Origin: Eucommia ulmoides
Lineage: Eukaryota; Streptophyta; Magnoliopsida; Garryales; Eucommiaceae
NCBI GenBank assembly: GCA_016647705.1
Contig: CM028335.1
Coordinates: forward strand, 11,422,905 to 11,486,904
Reading direction: 5' to 3'
Length of the DNA stretch: 64,000 nucleotides
Made by a program: the position numbers and the translations under genes. Positions 1-11,398 of this stretch are shown in pieces (position 1 is the first letter of the stretch; each line of letters starts with the position of its first letter). Under the pieces are notes generated by a model, which did no database searches, was not told the DNA's origin, and was given only the letters and a program-made list of their open reading frames with translations.

Positions 1-2255
1 GTCAGCTCTACAACCATTTCCCACTTTATCTCTAATCCTTCCCAACTGGACATCCGACTTCTACGCTTCTACAACACCGTCGATCAATGTTGGTTCCAAA
101 ATCAGAGCATAAAACAACATTGCCATCTGACCAACCATCCACTAAAACTCACAAGGGTCTCAACTTAACACATAATTTAGTATGAACAACCTGGATATAC
201 ACAACCCAACTTACCAATTTCCGACTTAAAGCATGGGCTCCAACTTTGATCTTTCTTGAAAAATAATGGATGATACGATTATAGTCTTTGATCAATTTTA
301 TTCAACGCCTCTACCTCAAAGTTAGTTTTTTTGTTTTATTAAACAACTATTCCCAACTCTGGTGGTCGGTGCATATCCCACAAATCGCGTCATACAGGTA
401 ATGTCACTAAAACATCAAAGCAACTACAATCACTACCAACTCCAAACGTTTCGAGTTCCAGTTACACTTTTCGGCCTTTCTCATTAAACCATAGCTTCAA
501 CTTCCTTTGGATTCACTTGAATACTATTTCTCAAGATCACATGTCCCAAATTTATCACTCGATCCAACCAAAACTCACATTTACTGCACTTGGCATACAA
601 TTTCTTTTCTTACAGCACCAGCAACACAATCTGAATATGTTCTACATGCTCTTCTCTACTCTTGATCGGATTACCGTTTTTACCACGTCTCAGCCCCAGA
701 CCTTCAACTGGTAATATCCTACTAAAAAATCTAACACCCTGATTTTTTGCAGTTGATTAAAGAAACCATCAATTCTAACCTATGAGTTACCAACACACAT
801 CCTCAATATACTTATCTTTTTCTTTACGAATAACACCGGGTCTTCATGGAGAGAAACACCAGGTCTAAGTTAATCGTGAGTTAACAGTTTAATGTATTGT
901 AATGACCCGGTTTCCCAGGTCTGTCACACGACTTCTCCTATAGAGACTTCCTACACCTGAAACCAACTCACTCAAATTCCCAAAACTCAGTAAATTTTAA
1001 TTACTGATTTTACAACGGAAATTATTAAATACAACTAAGTGCAATCAATCTTCTACTTAAAATTAATCCACTCATTTTTCTACATAACGGTAACCACCTT
1101 TAAAGTCCCAAGGTTATAATTTAAAATCCCAATTTCACATATTTTATCAACACGATTATATTTACCCAACTTAATTAGTCGAACGTTCAATTCATCAAAA
1201 TTATGGAACTTATTTTACAACAACTATGATTATTAATCATGCTTACTGACACCCCGACAATTCCTTTCTCTAGCTATAACAATATCCATCGCCTGAACTT
1301 GTTCTGACTGGTGCCCAGCACCCGCGTAAAGTATTATGATATCATTTCTTTAACATTTTTCCAATCTCCTGAGCCAACTATCAATTGACTGGGGGTAATG
1401 ATTACATCTTTCCCAAAAATGCAAACTTTGATTCATCCCAGATTTGAAAAGTAGTTTTTTTTTTTAAACAATGCACCGACAACTCTATATATTACTCACA
1501 CGAAACGGACGAGATTTATGCACACCTACTATCGTCACAGACCCACAATTCTCGGCTACTTTCTACGCGTCATTCTCTATTATACTTTTTGTATTCACTA
1601 GTGCCACAAACTTTTGCTCTGCCTGCCCGTCAACCTAGAACGTACTACAAAATTTAAATCTCTTTGGAGCAAATCAAAACTAAATATCGAATTTAATTTT
1701 CATACTACAGAACAATCATCTTTCCTAATTCCAATAATACGAACTTCCCTTCAATATCATTACAAGATTCCCTTAGTATTGCCTAGAAGATAGTTTGATA
1801 CTAATATTGGATGTCGTTTCAGAATTTAACTTAAGGTATTCTACTACACTATCTATTATTTTAACAACTAACATATTAGGTGCTACCTATAGTGGATCCT
1901 AACATCAAGTAATACGCATATGATTGTCTTATCAATTATAATCTAACCTTCTCAACTACTCGTACCCCCACAATCGCGGTCCACCAATTTCCACTACCAA
2001 CAACACATCACCACCCGAATCTACCAAATGGTAATATCACAATTTCGCCACACCTACTAATTGCCAACAAAACAACCAACCATGCCTGATGCCAATGCAC
2101 TACCTAATGTAATGAAATAAGTATCCCTCACGTGCCAATCTCACCTATTGACACCCTATCTCATGTCCCCTACAGACTAGACGACTGGTACATCTTCCTA
2201 TCTCATGGTCCTCTACTAACACAACAACTGACAAGTCTACAGAACCTATAACTTA
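1..2255 (-). mobile_element. Internal region of Tekay-type Ty3 element A (degenerate)
   Basis: On the minus strand, positions 1-890 align by eye with 54200-55500, the reverse-transcriptase/RNase H part of the better preserved Ty3 element B. Shared blocks include the stretches around 60-130, 300-410 and 490-680. No reading frame of useful length survives, so pol is dead here. Positions 890-2255 should hold gag and protease, but I can only see AT-rich degenerate sequence; a stretch starting near 896 resembles an LTR start and may be a nested insertion. The element reads leftwards out of the window, so its 3' LTR is not visible. Assignment to the Tekay/Del chromovirus lineage is by similarity to element B, which carries integrase and a chromodomain-like tail. 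Confidence 0.75.
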
Positions 2256-2268
2256 GGCTTTGATACCA
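2256..2268 (-). promoter_or_regulatory. Primer-binding site of element A (tRNA-iMet type)
   Basis: The minus strand reads TGGTATCAAAGCC four bases inside the LTR end. Plant Ty3 and copia elements priming with initiator tRNA-Met have TGGTATCAGAGC here, so this site has one substitution within that core. Its position directly after the LTR terminus at 2273 fixes the element's orientation as minus. Confidence 0.8.
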
Positions 2269-2965
2269 AAATTGTCACACGCCACCCCAGACACCCATCA
2301 CTATAGGGCCTGGAGTGACGTCGACAAGACATCACCTGAACGTCAAACTAATTAGGAAATTACCAAGGGCATATACCATATATATACAATCACAAATGTC
2401 ACCAGATACAACCTCTCTAGTTGGGGACACACTCGTCCCTCGAAATAATAACAACAAAAATATAATAACCATGAACCTCTCACAGGTTTGCCTCAAACAG
2501 CTCATCTCAAAAACTCTCACATGACTCTATCACATGACTCTACCTGGTGCCAGTAGGGGACCGACTCCTAGTTGTTTCACCTGCGCGTGTACTGCCTTCT
2601 TAATAAAAATATTTTAAAATAATAATACATTCTAAATAATACTATATTTACATGGATCAAGCTTAAAGAGTATAAATAAACACATTTTGAACAGTAGTAT
2701 AAAAATTATATACCACGAGAAAACTCATTCTTCCTACCATTCAGAATCATCATCTATATATATATATATCAAATATATGAAATCCATCCAAACCATCAGC
2801 ATAAAATAATATGATAAAACACCAAAGACAGTATAATAAAACACTACATCACCACACCACTTTTAGGCTAGCCATAGTGATCGTTTTAACCTCACGATCG
2901 GGAGTTGCAATGGTACTATGCCATCTGTTAGAATATGCCTTCCTAGCGGAACAATGCGCAGTATA

Positions 2966-3226
2966 ATCCACACTCCTTTCGGGGAGAAATATAATTCACA
3001 CCCCTTATGGGGAGAATATCCACATCCCATACGGGAAGAAATCCATACCCCATACGGGGAGAATATAATCCACACCCCTTACGGGGAGAATCCACATCCC
3101 TTTCGAGAAGAAAACTATGGCATTGTCCAAATCAATAATATCGTCAAAAATCTACATCTCTTATGGGAAGAAATATCCACAAAAATATTGTTCAAAAATC
3201 CACACCCCTTACGGGGAGAATATCCA
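2966..3226. repeat. Tandem repeat of a 23-28 bp hairpin unit inside LTR A
   Basis: About eight units of the form CACACCCCTTACGGGGAGAA plus a short AT tail follow one another, with variants such as CCCATACGGG and CCTTTCGGGG. Each unit carries a short inverted repeat (CCCC-TTAC-GGGG). LTR B has a different tandem array at the same relative position. Confidence 0.85.
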
Positions 3227-4621
3227 AAATCTTATTTTTTACTCTCTTTGAAAAATACTCACTGATTTCAACAAAAACCATTTTTTCACCTTTGTTTTTA
3301 GAAAACCAGGCATTATTCCACTCTCCTTTAAAATCACTCAAATCCAACTAATCATTTTTTAACGTTCTTTTAAAACCAACATAATTCAACAAAAATCCAC
3401 TTTACCAACTCACCCAAAACCTGCTTGATCCATATCATTTATAAAATCGTCCCGTTTTAAGTAACACATATTTCATCATATGCATATGAAAATAGATTTT
3501 TTTACAAGAAGACAGTACACTCACCTGGTTATCCGCTCCAAAGACTTTTTTCCAACTATCTTCTATTGGTACTCCGGTGCCTGCAAACTTAATAGTGACA
3601 GGGCCTAAATTAATATTTTATATTAAAAGAAAAACCTAACCATAAAATACAGGCCCTAATTTTCATAATTTTCTATTCCCCGCATTTTATATTACTATTC
3701 AACAAGTATTGTTCCATTAAAGTTTACGATATCGAATTTATTCATGTAAACTGTCTCAATATTTATTATCGCTATTTCAACATTTTCGATGCTAGTAATT
3801 AGTTTCATAATCACCCACGAGACAATTAAATATCATTAAATACATATATTAGGAGAGTTCAGAATTCTATCTCTTCCGGGTCTTCCATCAGTCCGCGAGA
3901 TGAGTTATAGGTTTTATTAGGGTGGTTTGTGTAATTTTTTCTCTTTTTTTTTTTTTTTTCCTTTTTCTTTGTTTTCTATTTTGTGTTTCTGCCTTCTGTT
4001 TTGCCACCGTCGAGCCCCGCCGACACAACACACACACACATGGCGACACACGGGACAACGAGCAACACACACGCGCAGAGACCGAACCCAAACCACCGCC
4101 ACGTCGACCGACGACCCAACAACACCCCCACGTCGGACCGCCGAACCTGGTCTCTCTCTCTTTGTTTTCTGCACCGCCGGCGATGACCAACGACCTGCCC
4201 ACAAACACCCACACCGCTGAAAGATCACACACACATACACACAGTAGTGGACTTTACACACACACCCCCAACGACTTCTCTCTCTCTCTCTTCTTCTTTC
4301 ATTTTCTGCTTCTACTTTCCGTTTGTATTCAGCCCACCGACGCTACCACCGAACGACACCTACACACACACTGATCACATACATACACGCAACAAACACA
4401 ACACACAGTAGGCATAAAAATAGAGCACACACATAACTCACTATCAACACGCCCAACTCACATCACCGCCACCACTATCGGACCAAGCTCACACCCATCC
4501 ACATGGGATCAACAATACACACAACCCACCAGACTGATCACACACACTCATACTCCCGTCGGTACCGAAACAGTGCCGATCATACACATACATGCAACAA
4601 CGACAACGAAAATAGGAAACA

Positions 4622-4622
<1 letters not shown>

Positions 4623-4658
<36 letters not shown>
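4623..4658. repeat. AC dinucleotide microsatellite
   Basis: Eighteen uninterrupted AC units inside a CA-rich part of LTR A. The surrounding 4020-4760 is unusually rich in CACA and CCACC. Confidence 0.95.
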
Positions 4659-4660
<2 letters not shown>

Positions 4661-5157
4661 TCAACACAAAGCAGAGCACATACACACATCACCAAAACGC
4701 ACACACCCCTTCTCACCTGACGAACGGCCGACACCCACCCACTCCAGAGCAGTGTTGTCGCTCCAAACTCATCACCGCCGGCCAAACCTTCATCTCTCTC
4801 TCTCTTTCGATTTCTCTGATCGCTTCTCAATCCTTCTCTCATGTCTCTATCTGTACATGTATATATATATATATAGAAAATATATGATCAAACGGTCGAA
4901 CATGTAGCCGTCTCCTCCCTACATTTGTTCACTGCCTCTCTCTTCTATATATAAAATATATAATTTTTTATTAACCCCCCTTTTATTTTAGTTAAGATAT
5001 AAATTGAACCAACTTCAAATTTTAATGTTTATGTAATTTACAATTTAACCCCTATAATTTTAATTCACACAATTAATATCGCAATCCACCTAGGTATTTT
5101 TGAAATATTCTAAAACGCGACTTAAATTATACGTATAACGAAGATCGGGGTCTTACA

Positions 5158-7010
5158 AATATGGACGCTATCAAGATCAAGTTAACTGGCTTATGTGCGA
5201 GCACTTTGGCATCGATATGCATTCGTTTCTAACTATGCCGTCGGTGCCACCACACCTTTTGCAACCACCACAGTTTTCTTTCCGACGTGAAAGTAGTGGC
5301 GATGACGTTCCCCCAGGTGGACAGTAGGAGGTAAGACTCTTATGTCTTATCTCCTAGGTATGTGTTCAGACCCAATATTTTGTTCATGAATGCTATAAAT
5401 TGTTATTGGGTTCACTGTTAGACAGTGTGGACACTTCCATGTTTGAGTTTGGGGGGATGTTCATCCATTTTGGTTTTTGTAGATGAAGGATGAACAATTT
5501 TTTGTTGTATTTAATTTAAATGTTTTATGCTATGAAAACTTTAAATTTTAGTTAAGTTTTATTTTAATTTTTGTTTATGCATGTTAAATTCTTAGATTAG
5601 TATGTATGTTAGTATTAGATTTAGTCTAGAATTGTGTAGGTATGAAGTTGTATTTACATGTTTAGTTGTTGAGTTCATTTGGGCCAAGTCCTGATGATGA
5701 GAATTATCCCCTAATTACATATTGAGGGCGAGAGTAATGTCTTCCATGTGTGTTTTGTGTGTTTAACATGTCGATTGGGTAAAAATTATCTCGATCCTAA
5801 AATCGCACGACATTCGAACTCAATGTATAATAATCTAAGCAATTAGACGCTGATTGTTCAATATGAAGTTCATGACAGAAATGAGGAATCTAGAACTTGA
5901 TTTGAGGGAAACTTGAGGCGAAATCCTAGGTAAGATAATTCCGGAGACATGATTTAGGCCGTCATTTTTTCGCTTGAACCGTTGTAGCTAACCTGAAAAA
6001 TTTCATCCCTTATTTCCTCTGTCGAAGCCGATAACGTAATCAATTCTAAAAACGTTCAAATACTGGTTTTGTTTAAATTTTTCCTAAACCAATGTCACTA
6101 AGCCTAATTTTCAAATTGAGTAAAATCAAGTGAGCGGTGGGGTTTCGGTTGAATTTTTATTGACTCAGTATTAGTATATTCACTTGTCACTTTCGTATTT
6201 CTTTTCACATGCTCCTAAAATAAGTTTGGGGGTATGTTTCTACCATTTCTTTTTGCATATTCCTAAAATTTTATAAATTCGAATAAGTTTAGGGGTGTGT
6301 TTCTCTAACTTGTTTTTTGCACACTCCTAAAACAGTTATTATTCGAATTAATTTAGGAATGTATTAATGAAAAAAAATAAAACTATGTGAATAGTATTTT
6401 CATTTTCTTTTCTTTTGACAAGTGAATACACACGATCTTCGTTTCTTATACAGAGTTATACTTTAAAAGTTTGGGGTTATGAGAGATGATAGCGACAAAC
6501 GATTTTACCTTGGGTATCGATCAATTAAACCGATTGTCTATTTTCAATTCCAATGATACCCATGGTCGTTCTCCAAAGCCAAACCAAACCCTATTGATCT
6601 TTGTGAATATCCGAGCCTACATTAGTGGATAGTAGACCCCAATCAAGTGTATGGTTTTCCTGAATATTTAAACGGTATACGTTATGAACTTAACAATTGA
6701 ATAATCCAATCCGGTATGTGCATAATTATGCATTTGAGTTCTTGCACACACACATTCAATGGATCTAGAATGGTTTTTATTGATATTAAATGTTGAAATT
6801 CTAGAACACCACTTGGTGTAGGTTATTTCCCGAACTTGATCAGATTTAGGGATATTGAGGGAGGAACAAATTGGTCATTTAGATTGAACTTTATACTTAC
6901 ACGCATTTACTTCTTTTGTGTTTCAAGTTTTTCATTTTTAGTTAGTTAGTTTAATTTAGTGTTAGGGTGTTTTGCTCAAGGACTAGCAAAATTCCAAGTT
7001 TGGGGGTATT
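5158..7010 (+). mobile_element. 3' non-coding internal region of an Athila-like element
   Basis: This stretch has no reading frame. It aligns by eye with 13260-14975, the internal region of a second Athila-like element: both share 'acttgatttgagggaaa' with a following 'ggcgaaatcctagg', a pair of blocks spelling 'catt(a)gtggat/gag', and the run-up to the 3' LTR in which 'ttttgctc-aggact-gcaaaatt' is followed by TTTGGGGGTATT, a polypurine tract. Athila/Tat-type Ty3 elements carry a long non-coding region between pol/env and the 3' LTR ending in just such a phrase. The left edge is cut by the LTR of element A at 5157, so the rest presumably lies beyond the window. Confidence 0.75.
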
Positions 7011-8568
7011 TGATAGGTGTAAAATACTTATCTACTTCTAAATCAAATTTTTGAGTGTTTTATTTATATTTAATTGTGTTTTAGTTTGTTTTTGTGTAGG
7101 GACGCAAACAAGAGACAAATGAGCGAAAACGGTGAAACAACGGTGAAGAAACGTTGAAGAAATAAGGTTTCAAGATCACAAAAGCCACCGCCACGGCGAG
7201 GAAGCCACCGCCGTGGTGGTGAGAATGCAGAGGAAGTGCTGCAAAATGAACAGGAACCACGGCCTGGGCGGAGAAAACCACCGCCTAGGCGGAGAAGCAT
7301 CAAAGAGTTGGTGTATGTTGGGGGTACTGAACCACCGCCTAGACGGAAAACTGTCAAAAAGTTGAGAGTTGCTTTACCGCCTAGGCGAAGAAACCACCAC
7401 CTAGGCAGAAAACAGTCAGAATGTTTTGTGCCAGCAGCCATCACCTAGGCGGAGAAACCAACGCCTAGGCGGAAAGCAAACCGACTTAACCTTCGCCTAG
7501 GCGGAGATTCTACCGCCTAGGCGGTAACACTCTGCACATAAATATCTTTTTTTAGATATTTTCTGAGATATTTTCAAAACCTTTACTTAAAACCTTTTCT
7601 CACCAATTTAGAGATGGATGCTGGGAGACCCCTTACACGTTAGATAATTTAGGAGTAGATTAGATTAGTTTTACGAAGTGTTCTTGGTCAATTCTTGAAG
7701 AGCTAAAAGAGGAAGCTCATCAATGGAGAAGAGAAAGCTCGAGAGGATCGTTCTTTGGCGAAAGTGGACTACTCCACTTTAAGATTTGATCTTTCTTTCC
7801 TTGTTTCTATCTTTGTACTTAATGATTTATTATAAATGATTATTTTCTATTGGTTTAATGTTTCAATGGCAAAGATCATGTTAGTTTAGTTAGATATTAG
7901 TTAGGGTTAGATGTAATTCATGTAAATACTTTTTTGGTTGAATATAAGTTAATTTTAATGGTTTGTTATCCAATTTCAATTGTGTTTACCGTTATTTCAT
8001 GTTTATTATGCTTGTGATGATAAATCGAGAATATGGGGTTTGACACTTGGAAGAGGTAACCCCGGATTCGGACTAGGGTTAAACACAATGCGATGATCCA
8101 ATAATCCGGGAGGGAGTTGGAGAGTGTGCAATCCATGAGGTTGGGTCAAGACTCACATGGCTATGTGTTCGAAAAGGCGTTCAAGAGGGACTTCGGCGTC
8201 AACGTGAAGTCATGTATTCGCTCTCTTTTCACTCGGAAGAGGGAGCGAGTGAGTTATAGATATCGAGATTGTTGGATGTGATAATAACTGTTATTGATAA
8301 CTAAACTAAGCCAAATAGGTACTAAGTGGATGAAATTGATCCCTAGTTAATTAGGGTAATTAGAATTAATCCTTAGGAGTAGTTTTAATTATTTTAATTT
8401 AAATATTAAATCAAATCGTCAGGATAATATGAGACTACGTAAATTGCGGTACTCAATTATTCACACTTTCCCTGTGGACATGATACCCGATCTTAACCGA
8501 TCCATTATTCTAAAACTTTGACATCGTATGCTTGTGAGTGTAAGTAGCGGCGTATTCACGCGCTACTA
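7011..8568 (+). mobile_element. 3' LTR of Athila-like element (LTR copy 1)
   Basis: It begins TGATAGGTGTAAAATAC right after the polypurine tract and is collinear with LTR copies at 11399, 14976 and 16649. It contains an array of GC-rich palindromes (7189-7524), a single copy of the roughly 150-bp block that is triplicated in copy 2, and the conserved 3' phrase 'ccctgtgga-atgatacccgat'. The right border is approximate: similarity to the other LTRs fades near 8568, where a Mutator-like transposase frame takes over on the other strand. Confidence 0.8.
7189..7524. repeat. Array of CCGCCTAGGCGG palindromes
   Basis: The 12-bp perfect palindrome CCGCCTAGGCGG occurs at 7281-7292 and 7513-7524. Near-identical versions lie at about 7259, 7334, 7377, 7397, 7442, 7471 and 7494, with CCGCCGTGGTGG-like versions at the left end. 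Units are separated by 15-45 bp of AC/GA-rich sequence. The forward frame through it gives a repeated PPRRR-type peptide, a by-product of the repeat. The motif recurs in the other LTR copies and in the unrelated LTR B. Confidence 0.9.
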
Positions 8569-8569
8569 G

Positions 8570-9073
8570 CGATCGGTGAGTGTAACTGAATTGAACAACT
8601 TGGGGGTTGAATATGGGAATATTATACAAAGAAAATTGTCCAAATAATGCGGTAACATGAGGATTGAAAATTTGACTTAAAAATTTGGTAAAAGGACCAG
8701 GTTGGGAAGAAAATATTGAAGCGTGATCAAAAGCTCGCTCTACCTCAACATACACCTCAACACCTAGTAGTGAGGGCACCTTAAGAGGTAACTGAAGCAC
8801 ATGGTTTAATGTCGCGTCGTCACCGATTGAAAATAACACGTGTCTGTAATTCCCAGGATCAATAGTCGCTATTGACAACCTACACTTTAACTTTAAAGTT
8901 TCATCAACTCCATCCTTGATGATATAATGTCACAACATCGCAATTAATTCGTTCAACGTAATCCCCCGACAAATATCCAATGAATTGACCGCAGACATGC
9001 TATACAACACCCCAAACTCAGTTACTTCCAATATATTTCCACCCCAATACAGATATAATGTAACATTCTCCAT
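8570..9073 (-). pseudogene. Mutator-like (MULE) transposase, N-terminal fragment
   Basis: The minus-strand frame starts with ATG at 9073 (MENVTLYLYWGGNILE...) and runs to about 8570 with one in-frame TGA at 8930-8932. The layout fits the N-terminal PB1-like domain of plant MuDR-family transposases: an early 'YWGG' strand, a 'GITLNELIAML' helix, a repeat beginning near residue 60 with 'DPGNYRHVLFSIGDDATLNHVL', and a 'VEVYVEVE' stretch. The zinc finger and DDE catalytic domain are missing because the frame stops at the end of the Athila-like LTR. The identification rests on pattern and order of motifs, not on a search. Transposition activity is impossible from this copy. Confidence 0.6.
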
Positions 9074-9398
9074 TTCAAACAATTACAACTTCACAAATAA
9101 AAACAAAATATGTAAGGTATTATTATGACTATCAATCATATTACCAAAAAAAATTAAATTGCCTAATTAAAACTTCATAAAAACTGTAGAACTTAATTAT
9201 CATTCGTTAAAACCAAACAAACCTAAATAATTAATAATTAGCAAACACAAATCTAAACATAAATTAATTTCCTTCTTAAACTGAAAACAAAATTTCTAAC
9301 TAAAACCAAAATATATAAACATAAACCTAAAGCTACATTTCCAAAAGAATATATACACACACACACATACACACACACACAATATAAAACCGAAAGAC

Positions 9399-9443
<45 letters not shown>

Positions 9444-10160
9444 AAAAAACACAAAAAAAAAAAAAAAGAAAAAAACTAACCAAAACGAGACAGACGGCGG
9501 CGGAGGAGCGAGATCGGTGACGGAGGAATAGGTGATGGCGACGGGGCGCCGAGATTTACATTTCCCAAAAAAAAAAAAAAAATTGAAAAAACGCAAAATA
9601 AACCAAAAATGTAAAAAACCCATATACACACACATACATTTCGTATATATACACACACACATATATATACACACGTATATATACACACATATACATGAAA
9701 ACAAAAAAAAAAACAAAAACAAACAAAAAAAAATGAAACGGTTACCTAATCAAAATGAGACGACGACCGGAGGAGTCACGGCGACGGCGACAGATAATCA
9801 GGCTGACCGCGATGGAGGAATGCCCAATAGCATAAACCCTAGAGACTGCAAATTGAAACGCAAAAAGCAAATGAAGAAGAAGAAGTAGGGGAAAGGAAAT
9901 CGGGCTTTAAAAACGCAGAAGCTTATTGCAATTTTAAAGAAACGCAGAAAGCTTCTGCGTTTCTCATTTTGGGCGGGATTTTTTTGTTTTTCAAACGTAG
10001 AAATGCATTTAAAGAATACGTTTTTAATTATTATTATTTTGTTTTGATTTTAAAAATGCATATTCAATATGATATTTTTTTTTTAAAAACGCATTTTAAG
10101 AATGCATTTTATTTCGGTTTGATAAATAAGTTTGAAGATATCAATTATGAGAAATAATTT
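9074..10160 (-). other. Region upstream of the MULE fragment with terminal-repeat-like inverted repeats
   Basis: This AT-rich stretch lies 5' of the transposase start. It holds CA microsatellites (9355-9380), a 40-nt poly(A) run (9401-9441), two similar GC-richer segments (9490-9550 and 9755-9820) and a perfect 14-bp inverted repeat, AAACGCAGAAGCTT, at 9911-9924 and 9949-9962. Variants of AAACGCA/TGCGTTT recur to 10120. It could be the 5' leader and subterminal region of the same element; I could not place a clean terminal inverted repeat or target duplication. Confidence 0.4.
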
Positions 10161-10194
10161 TTAAAAAAATATTTATTCGGTCAAGATATCTAAT

Positions 10195-10450
10195 CTAAAA
10201 TCTCACACAAGTATTCCTTGTTTTGGAAATATCATCAACACCCTTTATTATTTTAAAAACCCAACAAACAACATACCAAAAGTACGTGGAACTCTGACAG
10301 ACTAATAGTTTCAAATTTGTTTGTATTATTGACCTCTTAAACTATAAATTAAAAAAATAAATAAAATATTAAAACCATGAGCGTAAAATTCATGCTACAA
10401 CGAGAGAACTTCTCCACCCATTTGATAGATTTCCGATTAACAGACGACAA
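10195..10450. repeat. Dispersed repeat, copy 1
   Basis: The sequence from 'aaatatcat-aac' through 'aaaacccaaca', 'acagactaatag', 'aaccatgag' and 'tccacccatttgatag' matches 27475-27765 in the same order and orientation, with many substitutions. It has no coding capacity. It may be a MITE or part of a larger non-coding element. Confidence 0.65.
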
Positions 10451-10539
10451 AATAAATAAATAAATGTGGAATAGAAATTTTTATTATAGTTTCATTATCA
10501 AAATCAAATGTTGAATGAAAATGTAAGAACAAGATACTA

Positions 10540-11398
10540 TATTATTGAACAGAAAAAAAAAATTAAAAAAAAAAAACAACAAAAATACATGGAAAGGAGA
10601 TCGAGACAATTGTTTGACAATTTCTCCTTAAAGTAAATTTCACCCCAGCTACGATATTTATGGTTTGAATGAGTGTTTGTCTACCAGGATATAATGATCA
10701 AATAGCTATTAGTACCAACATTAGAAACCAAAAGTTCTACGAATTGGAAATGTTGAACTCTGTCAAGAAGTATGAAATCTCTCAAAAATTCAAAACACTC
10801 TGGAGAAATCCGAGTTCAGAATGGGATGCCTATATGTTGAGAATGGTTGCCCTTTTATGGAGAGTAGAAATAGTAACTGAAGGCAATGAAGAGGCTCCTG
10901 AATTAAGATGCAGGAGTTAATTTTTGCAGTTACTCACATGAATAGTCTCCAGATTTGTAATTCTCTGCAGTAACAAGCCTGAAAAATTGGCTTTGTTTGA
11001 GTTAGGAATTTTGAATTTTGTCTAAGAGATACCAAGGCCAAGCCTAAGCCTAGGCCAAAGACGTAGACTTGGACCTAGGACCCAGAACCAGCTGGGTGGG
11101 CAATCGATCAACATGTGATGGAAGACAATCATAGGCGGTGATGGTAGAATTGGGTTTCATGGGGCATGGCATGAAACCAAAGAGAATACCTTAGTACGAG
11201 ATCAAGGCATGGCAGAGAGAAGATGGGCGTAATGCTATGTTCTGATCATAGTCAGACAGACAATGTGGTAGACCGTTGGGACGCAACAGTATGGTCTAGT
11301 TGGAAACATAGATATGACGTAGAGAGTCGTTGGGCACAATAATGCAACGAAGATGCAACGGAACGCAAGAAGTTAGATGGACAACTAATGTTGGTGCC
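10540..11398. repeat. Dispersed LTR-like repeat, copy 1
   Basis: Landmarks shared with 59840-60500 are 'tgacaatttctccttaaag-aaatttc', 'tatggtt-gaatgag-gtttgtct', 'aggata-aatgat', the '-gttgagaatg-' stretch followed by 'ccttttat', and a GC-richer block with 'aagcctaagcctaggcc'. Read on the minus strand, the second copy contains a TATAAAAGG box, as an LTR promoter would. The 83-residue frame at 10669-10920 looks incidental. I could not assign the family. Confidence 0.5.

Larger units (their letters stand above)
2273..5157 (-). mobile_element. 5' LTR of Tekay-type Ty3 element A
   Basis: On the minus strand the LTR starts TGTAAGACCCC at 5157 and ends TGTGACA at 2273, giving 2,885 bp with TG...CA ends. 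It is followed by a primer-binding site. The same termini bound the LTR at 49758-52755, and the two share several blocks, for example near 2880-2945 and 50560-50630, so they belong to one family. LTRs near 3 kb are usual for Tekay/Del elements. Inside are a hairpin-rich tandem repeat (2966-3226), a CT/CA-rich segment (3930-4400) and an AC microsatellite (4623-4658). Open frames in this stretch are spurious products of those repeats. The sequence right of the LTR is an Athila-like internal region, so A probably inserted into an Athila-like element. Confidence 0.85.

Noticed and set aside
2966..3226. CRISPR-like array of short palindromic repeats
   Set aside because: Repeats are contiguous and degenerate, without unique spacers, inside a plant LTR.
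2918..3265. 115-residue frame with repeated HTPYGEN-like peptide
   Set aside because: It is the translation of the hairpin tandem repeat in LTR A. LTR B has no such frame at the same place.
3888..4374. Several overlapping 67-150 residue frames on both strands
   Set aside because: They arise from CT-, CA- and T-rich low-complexity sequence inside LTR A and encode His/Thr/Pro or Lys/Arg runs in every frame.
7236..7448. Pro/Arg-repeat frame (PPRRR) resembling a small basic protein
   Set aside because: By-product of the CCGCCTAGGCGG array; not kept in the other LTR copies.
9253..9722. Phe/Tyr/Cys-rich minus-strand frames resembling membrane proteins
   Set aside because: Generated by poly(T) and TATA/CACA microsatellites.
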